From assembly GCF_040718835.1 (NCBI RefSeq), contig NZ_JBFEFG010000274.1, positions 496,001-560,000 on the forward strand: a DNA stretch of 64,000 nt, given 5' to 3'. Source of the stretch: Bremerella sp. JC817 (GTDB lineage: Bacteria > Planctomycetota > Planctomycetia > Pirellulales > Pirellulaceae). Below, in pieces: positions 55,283 to 64,000 of the stretch. The notes beneath the pieces were generated by a model. The model made no database searches. It saw only the letters and a program-made list of their open reading frames with translations, and had not been told where the DNA came from. A program made the position numbers and the translations under genes. Position 1 is the first letter of the stretch. Each line of letters opens with the position of its first letter.

Positions 55283-55753
55283 TTAGACAGTGATACTACT
55301 CTTCGCTTCACCCAGTTCGTGCTGACGACGGTTCTTCAGCTCGTGAAGGCATTGCCACCAGCGTGCTGCTTTGAGGAAGACCGCATCCAGCGCTTCGTAC
55401 AGTGGGGTGAAGTCGTTCATCGGTTTGAAGAAGCACGCTTCGGCTCCCCCGCGAAGTGACTCCAACACCGTCATCTGCGAAACCAGGCCGGTCAGCATGA
55501 TGACTTGAATGCCACCATCGTACGCCTTGATTTCCTGTAGCAAGTCCAAGCCGTTAATACGTGGCATGTCGATATCGAGGATGCACACACGGCAGTTGGA
55601 ATTGAGGAGTTGCTTGAGGGCCTGATCAGGCCGATCGAGCGACGTCACTTCGTACCCACGCTGTGTCAATCGATGGTTGGCGAGCTTCAGGAACGTCGAG
55701 TCGTCGTCGACGTGAAGAATCAGTTTTTCATTCGTTGGCGAGATTGATCCCAT
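55283..55753 (-). CDS. Single-domain response regulator (CheY-like) with C-terminal tail
   Basis: 156 residues, chosen from ATG 55753. The receiver has HVDDDSTFLK at the start (acidic pair), phospho-acceptor Asp in CILDIDMPRINGLDLL, T in MLTGLVSQ and K in FFKPMND. After the domain (about residue 120) comes a basic helical tail of 35 residues, with no DNA-binding domain. It sits upstream of the CheA gene on the same strand, so it is probably its phosphotransfer partner. Confidence 0.88.
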   Translation of the reverse strand: MGSISPTNEKLILHVDDDSTFLKLANHRLTQRGYEVTSLDRPDQALKQLLNSNCRVCILDIDMPRINGLDLLQEIKAYDGGIQVIMLTGLVSQMTVLESLRGGAEACFFKPMNDFTPLYEALDAVFLKAARWWQCLHELKNRRQHELGEAKSSITV

Positions 55754-55893
55754 TTTTACGGTGCCCCAAACAAGATCCGAGAGTTGCCATAACAATCTGG
55801 GCAAAGTTAGGTCGGTATCAGAGGTAGGCAACCCAGCAGTGGCACCGCAGACGAAGACAAAACGGGGGGTGACCGTAGAATCGTTACCACCAC

Positions 55894-56514
55894 CTACAGG
55901 TGGACTCCCCGAGCATGCAACTCGGCACGCAATTGAGCCGCATCTTGGAACAAGATGGCGTCATAACCGGCAGAAACGGCACCCTCGACGTTTTCGCTGC
56001 GGTCATCCACAAAAAAGACCTTTTTGGGGTCTGATTCGCACAGTTGTGCGGCTTTTTCGTAAATTGCCGACTCCGGTTTGGCACATCCCAGCCGAAAGCT
56101 GAGTGCATGAACCGAGAACAGTTCATCGAGAAAAGAGTAAGGGCGATCGAGGCAATACTGCCAGTGCGCGTCGCAGGTATTCGACAAGATTCCCAGGCGA
56201 TGCCCAGCCCCGTTCAAGGCCTGGGCAATCTCGATCACCTCGGGCATCGGCTGGAAGATCGCCGAGGCCGCATAGACAACATCTTCGATCGAAGGCTCGA
56301 TTTCGTACCGCTCGCAGAGCCATCGATGAAACTGTTGCGTGTCGATCTCGCCACGTTCGTACTTCCATTGCTGCCCCGACGCGAAGACGTCGCGCTGGAT
56401 AACATTTTCAGTGGTCCCCATCAGCTCTGCCAGTTGTCGGCAGGCGATCCCGTGATCGAAATCGAGCAGCACCTTGCCCAGATCGAAGTAAAAGAAATCG
56501 GGTGGGGAACTCAT
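55894..56514 (-). CDS. HAD-superfamily hydrolase (subfamily IA)
   Basis: 206 residues, cytosolic phosphatase-like protein. Nucleophile motif FDLGKVLLDFD (Asp near 11), motif II Ser/Thr in GILSNTCDAHW, Lys in GCAKPESAIYEKA and motif IV FVDDRSENV. The first motif lacks the usual DxDxT (D-L-G here), as in the YihX/EPHX2-N-like branch. Substrate unknown. The short gap to the DUF1080 gene and same strand suggest one unit. Confidence 0.85.
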   Translation of the reverse strand: MSSPPDFFYFDLGKVLLDFDHGIACRQLAELMGTTENVIQRDVFASGQQWKYERGEIDTQQFHRWLCERYEIEPSIEDVVYAASAIFQPMPEVIEIAQALNGAGHRLGILSNTCDAHWQYCLDRPYSFLDELFSVHALSFRLGCAKPESAIYEKAAQLCESDPKKVFFVDDRSENVEGAVSAGYDAILFQDAAQLRAELHARGVHL

Positions 56515-56526
56515 TTCCGCGACGAT

Positions 56527-57162
56527 TTAGAGCTTTTTAAGACGGATGTTGCGATACCAGGCTTCACACTTTGGCCCGGAATGAATCTGGAGACCAATGA
56601 TCCCTGACTGAGGAATGTTGTCGTCCGCTTCGTGATAATCGACCGTCTTCAGACTGCCAACCCAGATCTGAATATGTTTGCCTTGGGCCCGGATTTTCAG
56701 GGGAATAAACTCTTTGCCGGCGATTTCTTTCCGCAGTTTCTCGGTATCGCCTTCCGCCAAGAATTTGCGACGTCGCGATTCGTCGTACAGCGATCCCCAG
56801 ATCGGCTTATCGCCTTGCCAGCCCATGTCGCACTGGTATCCGATCACTTCGTGATGGTCTGGAATCCGCTTGCTGCGAAATTGGATTCCCGCGTTCTTTC
56901 CATCGCCCACGAGCTTCGCTTCGAGCGTTAATTCAAAGTCCGCAAACTCTTGCTCGGTACAAAGAAACTCATTGCGGGGGATATCTTGATCAAGGCGTCC
57001 TGCAACGACCGAATCGTTCTCGATGCGGAACCAATCGAGGTTTCCTTCCCAGCCCGCGAAGGAAGTCTTGTCGAAAAGCAAATCGTCGTTCTGGGCCGAA
57101 ACAATCGACGGCACTCCGACTGCCAAAAGGCAGCCGAGTAGCAGGAGGGGCGTAATTCTCAT
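56527..57162 (-). CDS. Secreted DUF1080 (3-keto-disaccharide hydrolase-like) protein
   Basis: 211 residues from ATG 57162. Signal peptide (about 1-23, ending IVSAQ), then one DUF1080 jelly-roll/concanavalin-like domain with LFDKTSFAGWEG and NAGIQFRSKR, typical of 3-keto-glucoside hydrolase-type domains abundant in Planctomycetes. Export and fold suggest carbohydrate binding or cleavage. The HAD gene follows after 12 bp. Confidence 0.88.
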   Translation of the reverse strand: MRITPLLLLGCLLAVGVPSIVSAQNDDLLFDKTSFAGWEGNLDWFRIENDSVVAGRLDQDIPRNEFLCTEQEFADFELTLEAKLVGDGKNAGIQFRSKRIPDHHEVIGYQCDMGWQGDKPIWGSLYDESRRRKFLAEGDTEKLRKEIAGKEFIPLKIRAQGKHIQIWVGSLKTVDYHEADDNIPQSGIIGLQIHSGPKCEAWYRNIRLKKL

Positions 57163-57400
57163 GTTCGCGGTGGGCTCCCAGGGTGGGTCGCTACGGAAGA
57201 GTTGGGAAAGGTTGGCTCTCAAACTATTTTACCTCAAGCAAGCCCCCCGAGTCAGATCAGAAATGCCGGTATTTAAGCGGTTAAGGCAGTTTTTCCGCAA
57301 TTCATGCCGATCCTGGCGAGATTTCCCTTGTCTGGCTAGAATATCGGGTTCCTTACGTCCTATCCCCGCCCCTTAGTAAGCAGCAGCAGGAAACTTTCGC

Positions 57401-59080
57401 GTGTCCCAGCCCCTGAATAAGTACAGCTCGCGTGTGACCCAACCCAAAAGCCAAGGTGCATCTCAGGCCATGTTGTATGGAACGGGGCTCACCGACGCCG
57501 ACATGCAAAAGGCCCAAGTTGGTATCTGCAGCGTCTGGTACGAAGGTAATACCTGCAACATGCACCTCAACAAGCTGGGCGAAGAGGTCAAGCAGGGCGT
57601 GGTTGGGGCCGACATGGTCGGCATGCGATTCAACACCATCGGCGTGAGCGATGGTATCTCGATGGGAACCGACGGGATGAGCTTCTCGCTGCAGTCCCGC
57701 GATCTGATCGCCGACTCGATCGAAACGATCATGGGTGGTCAGTGGTACGACGCCCTGGTTGCGATCCCAGGCTGCGACAAGAACATGCCAGGCTGCTTGA
57801 TCGCGATGGGCCGTTTGAATCGTCCAGCATTGATGGTTTACGGCGGGACCATCAAGCCAGGCTTCCGCAACGGCGAGAAGCTAGACGTCGTTTCGGCATT
57901 CCAGTGCTATGGTCAGTTCCTGGCCGGCACCATCACCGAAGACGAACGTAAGGAAATCGTTCGTAGTTCGTGCCCAGGGGCCGGTGCCTGCGGCGGTATG
58001 TACACGGCCAACACCATGGCTTCGGCGATCGAAGCACTGGGCATGTCGCTCCCCTTCTCTGCCAGCATCCCAGCTGAAGACGAAGGCAAGATCGACGAAT
58101 GCCACCGCGCGGGTGCCGCCATTCGCAACTTGCTGGAAAAAGACATCAAGCCACGCGACATCATGACCCGCGAGGCGTTCGAGAACGCGATGGTGGTCGT
58201 CATGGCATTGGGAGGTTCGACCAACGCCGTGCTGCACTTGATCGCCATGGCTCGTAGCGTCGACATCGATCTCGGCCTGGCCGACTGGCAAGCGGTCAGC
58301 GATCGCGTTCCGATGCTGGCCGACTTCAAGCCAAGCGGCAAGTACGTGCAAGAAGACCTGCACAAGATCGGCGGCACGCCAGCCGTGATGAAGTACCTGC
58401 TGCAGGAAGGTCTAATGAACGGCGACTGCTTGACGGTCACCGGCAAGACACTGGCCGAAAACTGTGCCGAGGTTCCTGGCTTCCCAGAAGGCCAAGACAT
58501 CGTTCGTCCGCTGTCGAACCCAATCAAGAAGACCGGTCACTTGCAGATGCTGTTCGGTTCGCTCGCACCGGAAGGTGCCGTGGCGAAGATCACCGGCAAG
58601 GAAGGTCTGCAGTTCAGCGGCCCAGCCAAGGTGTTCGACTCGGAAGAAGACATGCTGCACGCCCTGGAAGATAAGAAGATCGTCAAGGGTGACGTCGTCG
58701 TGATTCGCTACGAAGGTCCAAAGGGTGGCCCTGGCATGCCAGAAATGCTGACCCCGACTTCGGCAATCATGGGCGCCGGCCTCGGCTCCCATGTCGCTTT
58801 GTTGACCGATGGTCGCTTCTCAGGCGGTTCGCACGGCTTCATCGTGGGTCACGTCACGCCAGAAGCCCAGGTCGGTGGCCCGATCGCGTTGGCGAAGGAT
58901 GGTGACATCATCACGATCGATGCCGAGAAGCGTTCGATCGACCTGGAAGTCTCGGAAGAAGAACTCGCCAAGCGTAAGGAAGCCTGGGTCGCTCCACCTT
59001 ACAAGGTGACGCGAGGCACGCTCTACAAGTACATCAAGAATGTGAAGAGCGCTTCGGAAGGTTGCGTGACCGACGAATAA
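57401..59080 (+). CDS. ilvD: Dihydroxy-acid dehydratase
   Basis: Fe-S enzyme of valine, leucine and isoleucine synthesis that dehydrates dihydroxyacids to 2-keto acids. Cluster-ligand Cys residues C52 (EGNTCN), C125 (PGCDKNMPG) and C197 (GAGACGG). The conserved [17 protein letters not shown] region carries the active-site Ser. 559 residues, full length. GTG start with GGAAA upstream. A strong terminator follows. Confidence 0.97.
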   Translation: MSQPLNKYSSRVTQPKSQGASQAMLYGTGLTDADMQKAQVGICSVWYEGNTCNMHLNKLGEEVKQGVVGADMVGMRFNTIGVSDGISMGTDGMSFSLQSRDLIADSIETIMGGQWYDALVAIPGCDKNMPGCLIAMGRLNRPALMVYGGTIKPGFRNGEKLDVVSAFQCYGQFLAGTITEDERKEIVRSSCPGAGACGGMYTANTMASAIEALGMSLPFSASIPAEDEGKIDECHRAGAAIRNLLEKDIKPRDIMTREAFENAMVVVMALGGSTNAVLHLIAMARSVDIDLGLADWQAVSDRVPMLADFKPSGKYVQEDLHKIGGTPAVMKYLLQEGLMNGDCLTVTGKTLAENCAEVPGFPEGQDIVRPLSNPIKKTGHLQMLFGSLAPEGAVAKITGKEGLQFSGPAKVFDSEEDMLHALEDKKIVKGDVVVIRYEGPKGGPGMPEMLTPTSAIMGAGLGSHVALLTDGRFSGGSHGFIVGHVTPEAQVGGPIALAKDGDIITIDAEKRSIDLEVSEEELAKRKEAWVAPPYKVTRGTLYKYIKNVKSASEGCVTDE

Positions 59081-59101
59081 GGTCCCGCCAAGAAACAGCG
59101 A

Positions 59102-59140
59102 AGCGAGCATCCACGCAGTGTGTGGGTGCTCGCTTTTTTT
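59102..59140 (+). terminator. Intrinsic terminator of ilvD
   Basis: AGCGAGCATCCAC (59102-59114) pairs with GTGGGTGCTCGCT (59122-59134; one G-U), followed by TTTTTTT. It also lies at the 3' end of the convergent esterase gene. Confidence 0.9.
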
Positions 59141-59152
59141 GTGCGCGAGGAA

Positions 59153-61507
59153 CTAGCGTTCGCTCGTATCGACCTTCGCCCAGAAGGGATGAATCCGATC
59201 GGCTCGCGTGCGGGCATCTTCCAACATCACCTCGGTCGACGGAACGACGTTGCCGCCATAGTTTCGCCCGCCGTAGGTCACTGTCATTCGCTCGTCGAAG
59301 TTCACCAGATCTGGCGTCAGATAGATAATCGCCTTCCCGGTTCCGCTGGTGACCAGCACACCATTCGTCGCGAGTACCTTGCCGGCAATCTTGACGGGCG
59401 ACTTCTTCGGTTCTGGATAGTTCGCCGGCAGCACGAGGCTTCGCTCGGGGAAGTCACTCACCTCCAGCCAGAAGAAGAAGTTGTCCCAAGGACGCATCGA
59501 GACCACCTCGAACTCTTTCGGGAAGAATTGCCGCTTGTGAAGCGACATCCACTCGAAGATATCAGGGATCTCGTCCTGGAAATGTTCATGGCCGCGACCA
59601 CGATATTCGACAATCATCGTGTCGAAATTAGTCTTCGTCAGGTAACGATCGAAGTCACGCGAGTTGATCTCGCGTTTGCTGCCATCCAGTTCACCGCAAA
59701 CGAAATACATGGGTACATCGCGGGCATTCTCCCAATAGCGTGCCACGTACTTGTCGGCTTGGGCAACGATCGGAATCACTCCAGCCCATAGGTCAGGATG
59801 CGCTAAACCAATGTCCCAAGCAGCGTCGCCACCCATCGAGTGTCCGGTCAGGTAGACACGGTCGGTATCGATCGAAAAGTGCCGTAGTGCATGTCGCAAG
59901 CTGAACAGCACCGAGGCATGTTCGTAGGCAGAATAGTTGTATTCAAACTGATGCTCTTCGGCCCACATCGGAGCAATGACGATGTAGCCGTTGCGCGCGG
60001 CCTGACCGGTGCGGATCTTCGCTTTCTCACTATGCGTTCCGGCCCACCAATCGATCTGCTGTTCGGCGGTCGTACCGGCACCATGCAGCGTGACGATCGT
60101 TGGATACTTGCGATATGGATCGTAGCCTTGCGGAAGCTGTACGTAGTAAAAGAAGTCTGACCGGCCTGGAACGCCAGGGACACGCATCAGGTAATAGCCG
60201 GCGATCTCGGAAGCGGTTTCCGGAGCGGCATTGCCCAGCGGCGGCTTCATGTTCAGTAGAATCTTGGCGACGTAGGCCGGAACACCACCTTCCATCCCCT
60301 TCAGCTTGTCGAGGATCGCTTGGCGATTGACGCCAGGATTGTTCGTGATGTACTCGCTAACCAGGTCGCGGGCTTCGTACACGCTTAAAGCGACCGCCAG
60401 GTTCTCGGTCGAATCGTTCGCTCCCAAAATCCAGCCACTGATCGCCAGCGAGAGCTTTTCGCCCACCTTCAATTTCTGGTCGTCCGAAAGCCGTTGGTAA
60501 GGTCCGAGGCGATCCATATTGTTAATGTTCAGCTCCGCTTCGATCTCGGCAACTGCTTTCTCGACCAATGGCTTGAGCGTCGGATCTTCAAACGCTGCCA
60601 GGTGATCCTTCAACAGCGTAAACATCTTGTCGCGACGTTCATACGCGGTCTGGTACTCGGTCAGCATCTGCTTGACCCGCAGGAGCGTCGAACTGGCGAC
60701 CTTGTCTTCAGGGAACTTGTTCAGCATGCCATAGGCAAGATTGTGCTGCCCGGTCTCTTTTCGCAGTTCCACTTCGTCGATTAGCGTCGTGGCGCTTAAC
60801 TGATACAGTTCATCAAGCTGCTTGCCGAACTGAGCTTTCAAATCCGCGAAGTCGTTCATCAGCGCGCTCAGTTCCGCGGCCGCATCGCGATACCGTTCTG
60901 CTTGCAGATAAAGACGCACGATCTGCAGACGCTGCGAAGCGTTGCTTGGATCGATTCGGCGCATCAAAATCGCGCTGAGCTTTTCGCGCGGGATGTTGCT
61001 GGTACGGATTCGCATGTCCCAGACGTAAGGATCATCGGCCATTAGACCTTCGACGCGCGTCCACTGCGGGGTGATTTCCGTAATGCCCTGGATCACATCG
61101 ATTTGCCCCCGGGCGGTCTGCATCGAATAGATGCGTCGACCGAATTCGTCCCAGGGCGTGATGCGGATCCCTTCCCCGACCGCGTGAACCGTTCGCCCGG
61201 AACTTGCCACGCGTTGGTCGATCTTGACCCGTTCGACGGGCGTTGATGCGGCCTCTTGCACGTCTTGCACCTGGTAGGTCGAGACGAACGTGCGTTTCAA
61301 ATCGTTATCGACGAAGACGATCAACTGGTTGTCGACCGCGCCGGCGGTGGGGGTCTTCAGTGGATCGTCGCTCATGCTGGCGATCTTGCCGACCGAGCCT
61401 TCCAGCCGCATGCCGTTTTTCAGTTCCACGATCGTAGCCATGGCAACCACCGGAAGACAGAGCCAAACCACGCCGAGCGTCAGAAGTGAGCCGATCTGTC
61501 GTTTCAT
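59153..61507 (-). CDS. Large secreted protein with C-terminal alpha/beta-hydrolase domain
   Basis: 784 residues. Signal peptide (about 1-24), then a long helical N-terminal half (about 30-400) with no known fold but repeated Leu/Glu-rich helices and a basic start. An alpha/beta-hydrolase of the feruloyl-esterase/PHB-depolymerase sort follows, with GHSMGGDAAWD (S557), an Asp region and GHEHFQDE (H640/H642). A C-terminal beta-rich segment of about 110 residues closes the chain. Secreted esterase or peptidase activity is expected; substrate unknown. Confidence 0.8.
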   Translation of the reverse strand: MKRQIGSLLTLGVVWLCLPVVAMATIVELKNGMRLEGSVGKIASMSDDPLKTPTAGAVDNQLIVFVDNDLKRTFVSTYQVQDVQEAASTPVERVKIDQRVASSGRTVHAVGEGIRITPWDEFGRRIYSMQTARGQIDVIQGITEITPQWTRVEGLMADDPYVWDMRIRTSNIPREKLSAILMRRIDPSNASQRLQIVRLYLQAERYRDAAAELSALMNDFADLKAQFGKQLDELYQLSATTLIDEVELRKETGQHNLAYGMLNKFPEDKVASSTLLRVKQMLTEYQTAYERRDKMFTLLKDHLAAFEDPTLKPLVEKAVAEIEAELNINNMDRLGPYQRLSDDQKLKVGEKLSLAISGWILGANDSTENLAVALSVYEARDLVSEYITNNPGVNRQAILDKLKGMEGGVPAYVAKILLNMKPPLGNAAPETASEIAGYYLMRVPGVPGRSDFFYYVQLPQGYDPYRKYPTIVTLHGAGTTAEQQIDWWAGTHSEKAKIRTGQAARNGYIVIAPMWAEEHQFEYNYSAYEHASVLFSLRHALRHFSIDTDRVYLTGHSMGGDAAWDIGLAHPDLWAGVIPIVAQADKYVARYWENARDVPMYFVCGELDGSKREINSRDFDRYLTKTNFDTMIVEYRGRGHEHFQDEIPDIFEWMSLHKRQFFPKEFEVVSMRPWDNFFFWLEVSDFPERSLVLPANYPEPKKSPVKIAGKVLATNGVLVTSGTGKAIIYLTPDLVNFDERMTVTYGGRNYGGNVVPSTEVMLEDARTRADRIHPFWAKVDTSER

Positions 61508-61724
61508 AAAATCGCAGAGGAGGGGTAAATGATCGAAGCGAATCCATAGCTATATAACGTAGATCACACGTCGAGGGTTCCCAAACGAACCCCCAGTGTT
61601 GCCTCTTCCATTATTCAGGAACCTGCCAGAGGGGCAATAAAATCGTTACAGATTGAACGAAACGCCCCTCGAATGACGTAAGAAGAAGGGGGCAGACCTG
61701 CCGATCGCTGGATCGATCCGCGAT

Positions 61725-62354
61725 TTAGAGCCCTGCGATCAGCGGTAGAAGCTTGGCCATTTGATCGAAGCACTGCACCGCGTCGGACGACTCGTACTTG
61801 CCGATCGGGTCGTACCGCAGCACAGGGATGCCTGCCGCTACGCCGGCTGCGACACCGACGTCGCTGTCTTCGACCACCACGCACTGCTGCGGCGCGAAGC
61901 CCATTGCCTGACTGGCATGTAGAAAGATCTGGGGATCTGGCTTCCAGGCCCCAACCGTATAGCAACTGAACATCCGCTCGCCGAAGTAGTCACTCAGGCC
62001 ACCAATCCGCAGCGCCAACGCGATCTTCTCTGGCGGGGCATTCGAGGCGACACAGCTCGGGAGCGTCAATTGATCGAGCATCTCGCGAACGCCTGGCATC
62101 GGGCGGAGCCCTTCTTCCAGACGGACAGCCGCCAACTGGCGGTAGTCGTGCTCGAAGCTTTCCGGAAGCTTCCGGCCCAAACGCTGTTCAATATCGGCCA
62201 GAATGTTCGCCATCCGCCAACCGCGGTAACGTTCCGAGATCGAATCGAGCGTGTCGTCGAGATCAGGGAACATTTCCAGCAAGACCTGGGAACCGACGGT
62301 CTCGCTATCGACCAGCGTACCGTCCAAGTCAAAGATGACACATTGAACAGGCAT
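61725..62354 (-). CDS. HAD-superfamily phosphatase (beta-phosphoglucomutase-like)
   Basis: 209 residues. Motif I DLDGTLVDSE (nucleophile Asp near 9), helical cap, motif II CVASNAPPEK, motif III Lys in GAWKPDPQIFLHA, and motif IV VVEDSDVGV. This is the pattern of the YqaB/beta-PGM-type small-sugar phosphatases. Exact substrate not predictable. Confidence 0.92.
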   Translation of the reverse strand: MPVQCVIFDLDGTLVDSETVGSQVLLEMFPDLDDTLDSISERYRGWRMANILADIEQRLGRKLPESFEHDYRQLAAVRLEEGLRPMPGVREMLDQLTLPSCVASNAPPEKIALALRIGGLSDYFGERMFSCYTVGAWKPDPQIFLHASQAMGFAPQQCVVVEDSDVGVAAGVAAGIPVLRYDPIGKYESSDAVQCFDQMAKLLPLIAGL

Positions 62355-62414
62355 GAGATCGAGAACCTTCCGGCGAGCGACAGTGCGTGAAGCATCGCAG
62401 AGAGACGCAGTGTA

Positions 62415-63005
62415 TTAAACGCGACGTGGCGAGCAGGCTGCCAGGCGTTTCGAGGCCAAACGTGGATGCGCGGCCGAGATTCGGACCGGATGACGATCGT
62501 TCAGCTGCGTATCGGTCATCGTGTCACCCAGCAGGAAGCAGATTTGCTCGCCTGTCGTGGCGGTGACGACATCCATCATGCCTTGCGGCGAACGTACCAG
62601 ATGCTGTTTTTCGCAGGTAAGGCTGAAATAGGCCAGCAAATCCTGACGATCGGACAGGTAGGTGATCTGGTAAGGATGATCGAGCGAACCGTCTCCTGTT
62701 TCCAGCAGACCTTCGAGCATCGTTTCGCACAGGAAACGCTCGAGCTCGGCATCGTCGGGGCAGCCCATCTGCTGGGCGGCGATCGACGCATAGAGATGTG
62801 CCGAAGGAGAACCAACCCAGGCAAACGGCATCAACTCGGTCAGGTCGAACATCTGTTCGTACCTTCCTCCCTGGCAGAGGTCTGCCAGTTGATCGACAAA
62901 GCCACCTGCCGCACAAAAGTCGGCTTCCGATTGCACTTCCTCTTGAAGTTTGAGGAAGCCCTCTCGGCTAGGTGCTTCGAGAAATGCCTGGTAGTGATCG
63001 ATCAT
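62415..63005 (-). CDS. Hypothetical protein
   Basis: Not recognised. 196 residues, soluble, mostly helical in its first two thirds, with several Cys (near residues 31, 44, 82, 91, 130, 155 and 191). The N-terminus reads MIDHYQAFLEAPSREGFLKLQ. No membrane helix or signal. A conserved planctomycete orphan is likely. A spacer with an inverted repeat lies upstream. Confidence 0.6.
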   Translation of the reverse strand: MIDHYQAFLEAPSREGFLKLQEEVQSEADFCAAGGFVDQLADLCQGGRYEQMFDLTELMPFAWVGSPSAHLYASIAAQQMGCPDDAELERFLCETMLEGLLETGDGSLDHPYQITYLSDRQDLLAYFSLTCEKQHLVRSPQGMMDVVTATTGEQICFLLGDTMTDTQLNDRHPVRISAAHPRLASKRLAACSPRRV

Positions 63006-63381
63006 TCAAAGCCTTCAGAACGTGTTCGCCAGGGAGCAAATTCGCAAGCGATCTTTCGTTGCCAACGATTTGCTTTTGCGACTTGCGTGACGTGCAAGCA
63101 TGTCACTCTTCTTTAGACTAACGACGGCGTTTTAAAAACGCAATAACTTACGCGTTGTTTGTCGTCTCATTTTTGTGTTGAACGTTGATCGTTCGACGAC
63201 CACAACATCACACGTCGTTCGTGCAATACGAACCATAGCTCTTCCACGAGCGAAGGCAACTAACTAGTCGCGCGCTCGAACGAATCCAACGCATCTTGTC
63301 GCGCTGCAAACAAGAAACGAAAACGCCGCATGGCGATGAACCATGCGGCGTGATTTGTTTTTCGATGTTGCTTCAAGCAGA
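63006..63381. other. Spacer with inverted repeats between the 196-residue orphan and the YjfB-like gene
   Basis: 376 bp with no gene. It holds GCGTTTT-A-AAAACGC, a perfect inverted repeat (63127-63141), in an AT-rich patch that may carry the promoter of the orphan gene. At its right end is the terminator of the YjfB-like gene (63312-63350). Confidence 0.5.
63312..63350 (-). terminator. Intrinsic terminator of the YjfB-like gene
   Basis: CGCCGCATGG (63324-63333) pairs with CCATGCGGCG (63341-63350), and the minus strand continues TTTTCGTTTCTTG. The plus-strand side (TGATTTGTTTTT) is also T-rich. Confidence 0.75.
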
Positions 63382-63582
63382 CTAGCCGCTGGTGTTGATC
63401 AAGTTGCCGGTACCAGGTGCTTTGCTGATTCGGGCAGCGCTTTCAATCAACTGCACCGCGGCGTCGCCAATTTGTTTTTGGGCGTCCAAGGTCTTCTTGG
63501 CCACGGCGACATCGACTTGATTCTTGACCTGCGACTGCTGAATCGCGGAAGCTTGCCCCGCAATACCTTCTACACTCGTCAT
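63382..63582 (-). CDS. YjfB-family putative motility protein
   Basis: 66 residues from ATG 63582, with GGGAG upstream. It resembles the short helical YjfB family (QASAIQQSQVKNQVDVAVAKKTLDAQKQ region), often found near flagellar genes, of unknown function. Soluble, no Cys. No flagellar gene is in the window. Confidence 0.65.
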   Translation of the reverse strand: MTSVEGIAGQASAIQQSQVKNQVDVAVAKKTLDAQKQIGDAAVQLIESAARISKAPGTGNLINTSG

Positions 63583-63923
63583 AATCTGCTCCCGTGGGTG
63601 TTCCTGAGTCGTCAGCGCCATCACCGATAGCCATGAAAGTGATCACGCCGTATCCACTTCATCGGCAAAGTACCTTGTTTCTCTTGGCCAAAACCGTTTC
63701 TCGGGGAAGTTGTGCCCGTTTTTTCGATTAGTTGAGGGAAACCACACGCACTAGGAGCAAAGCATTGCCTGATTCCGGCAATCTCAGGCAATGATTGGCA
63801 GCGCAGCGACCAATGATTGTCTCAATCTGATCCCGTTCGTTTTCAGTAAAACGAGGAATTCGGATCCGAGATCTAATGAAAGCTCGCTGCGATCGCACTT
63901 CACGTGCTGCAATCGCAAAGAAA
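63583..63923. other. Spacer with a perfect 10-bp inverted repeat
   Basis: 341 bp without a supported gene. CATTGCCTGA (63763-63772) pairs with TCAGGCAATG (63784-63793), 11-nt loop. A second small repeat ATTGG...CCAAT (about 63793-63817) follows. A minus-strand frame stays open from 63728 to the window edge, but it has no start and its codon use is poor, so it is not called. Confidence 0.45.
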
Positions 63924-64000
63924 TCAGCCCAAGACTTCTCGTTTTCGCTTGATGTAGTCCCACACGACGTAGCGATCGAGGTCGTTGCCGGCAGTAAAGA
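63924..64000 (-). CDS. C-terminal end of an unidentified gene, truncated by window edge
   Basis: The last 24 residues and TGA stop of a gene entering from the right on the minus strand (ending TAGNDLDRYVVWDYIKRKRE-VLG). Codon third positions are GC-rich as in other genes here. Too short to identify. Confidence 0.55.
   Translation of the reverse strand, partial: FTAGNDLDRYVVWDYIKRKREVLG

Overview
The window reads as a stretch of a Planctomycetes chromosome, most likely from the Pirellulaceae (Blastopirellula/Bremerella/Rhodopirellula relatives). This is inferred from gene content and not from a marker gene. Pointers are two secreted S1 sulfatases, a secreted DUF1080 protein, Tat-exported Gfo/Idh/MocA and TIM-barrel isomerase proteins, a fused AroD-AroE, short membrane-anchored orphans of a kind common in this group, and moderately GC-rich DNA (roughly 55-58%). 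Genes are densely packed on both strands. I saw no phage, IS element or CRISPR array.

Layout. 1-6.4 kb: truncated zinc alcohol dehydrogenase, tRNA-Arg(UCU), a DraG-type ADP-ribosylglycohydrolase with a small membrane protein, an orphan LarE, an exported TIM-barrel isomerase and a Rho_N/DUF4912 protein. 7.2-15.6 kb: a complete F1Fo ATP synthase operon (two AtpI/AtpZ-like genes, then a, c, b, delta, alpha, gamma, beta, epsilon) between a candidate promoter and a strong terminator. Its a subunit has a long N-terminal extension, and c and b carry signal-peptide-like N-termini. 15.8-19.3 kb: an FHA protein, a tiny orphan and a large YfhO-like membrane protein. 19.3-26.8 kb (minus): serine O-acetyltransferase preceded by a cysteine-rich leader ORF, an EF-G paralogue, hisA, hisH and an OmpA-like lipoprotein.

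26.9-37.5 kb (minus): prepilin peptidase, aroK, aroD-aroE fusion, mutL, an NtrC-family regulator and its histidine kinase in one close-packed direction, then pnp and rpsO. 37.8-45.7 kb: ComEC, a sulfatase, an FMN glutamate-synthase-like protein, a small membrane protein and pyruvate kinase. 46.1-51.4 kb (plus): Gfo/Idh oxidoreductase, SDR, sulfatase and xylose isomerase, probably a carbohydrate-use neighbourhood. 51.5-55.8 kb: a PAS histidine kinase converging on a receiver-CheA pair. 55.9-64 kb: HAD hydrolases, DUF1080 protein, ilvD, a large secreted esterase-like protein, two orphans, a YjfB-like protein and the last codons of a gene running off the right edge.

The most interesting observation is at 20,276-20,473. 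A 33-codon ORF not previously called sits directly upstream of cysE. Six of its last eleven residues are cysteine, and it is followed by overlapping, mutually exclusive inverted repeats. This is the architecture expected of a cysteine-responsive attenuator. Other points worth a look are the extended Fo subunits, the GAFTGA variant (GAYTDA) in the NtrC-type regulator, the receiver-CheA pair with no receptor or CheW nearby, and the structured leader of the EF-G paralogue.
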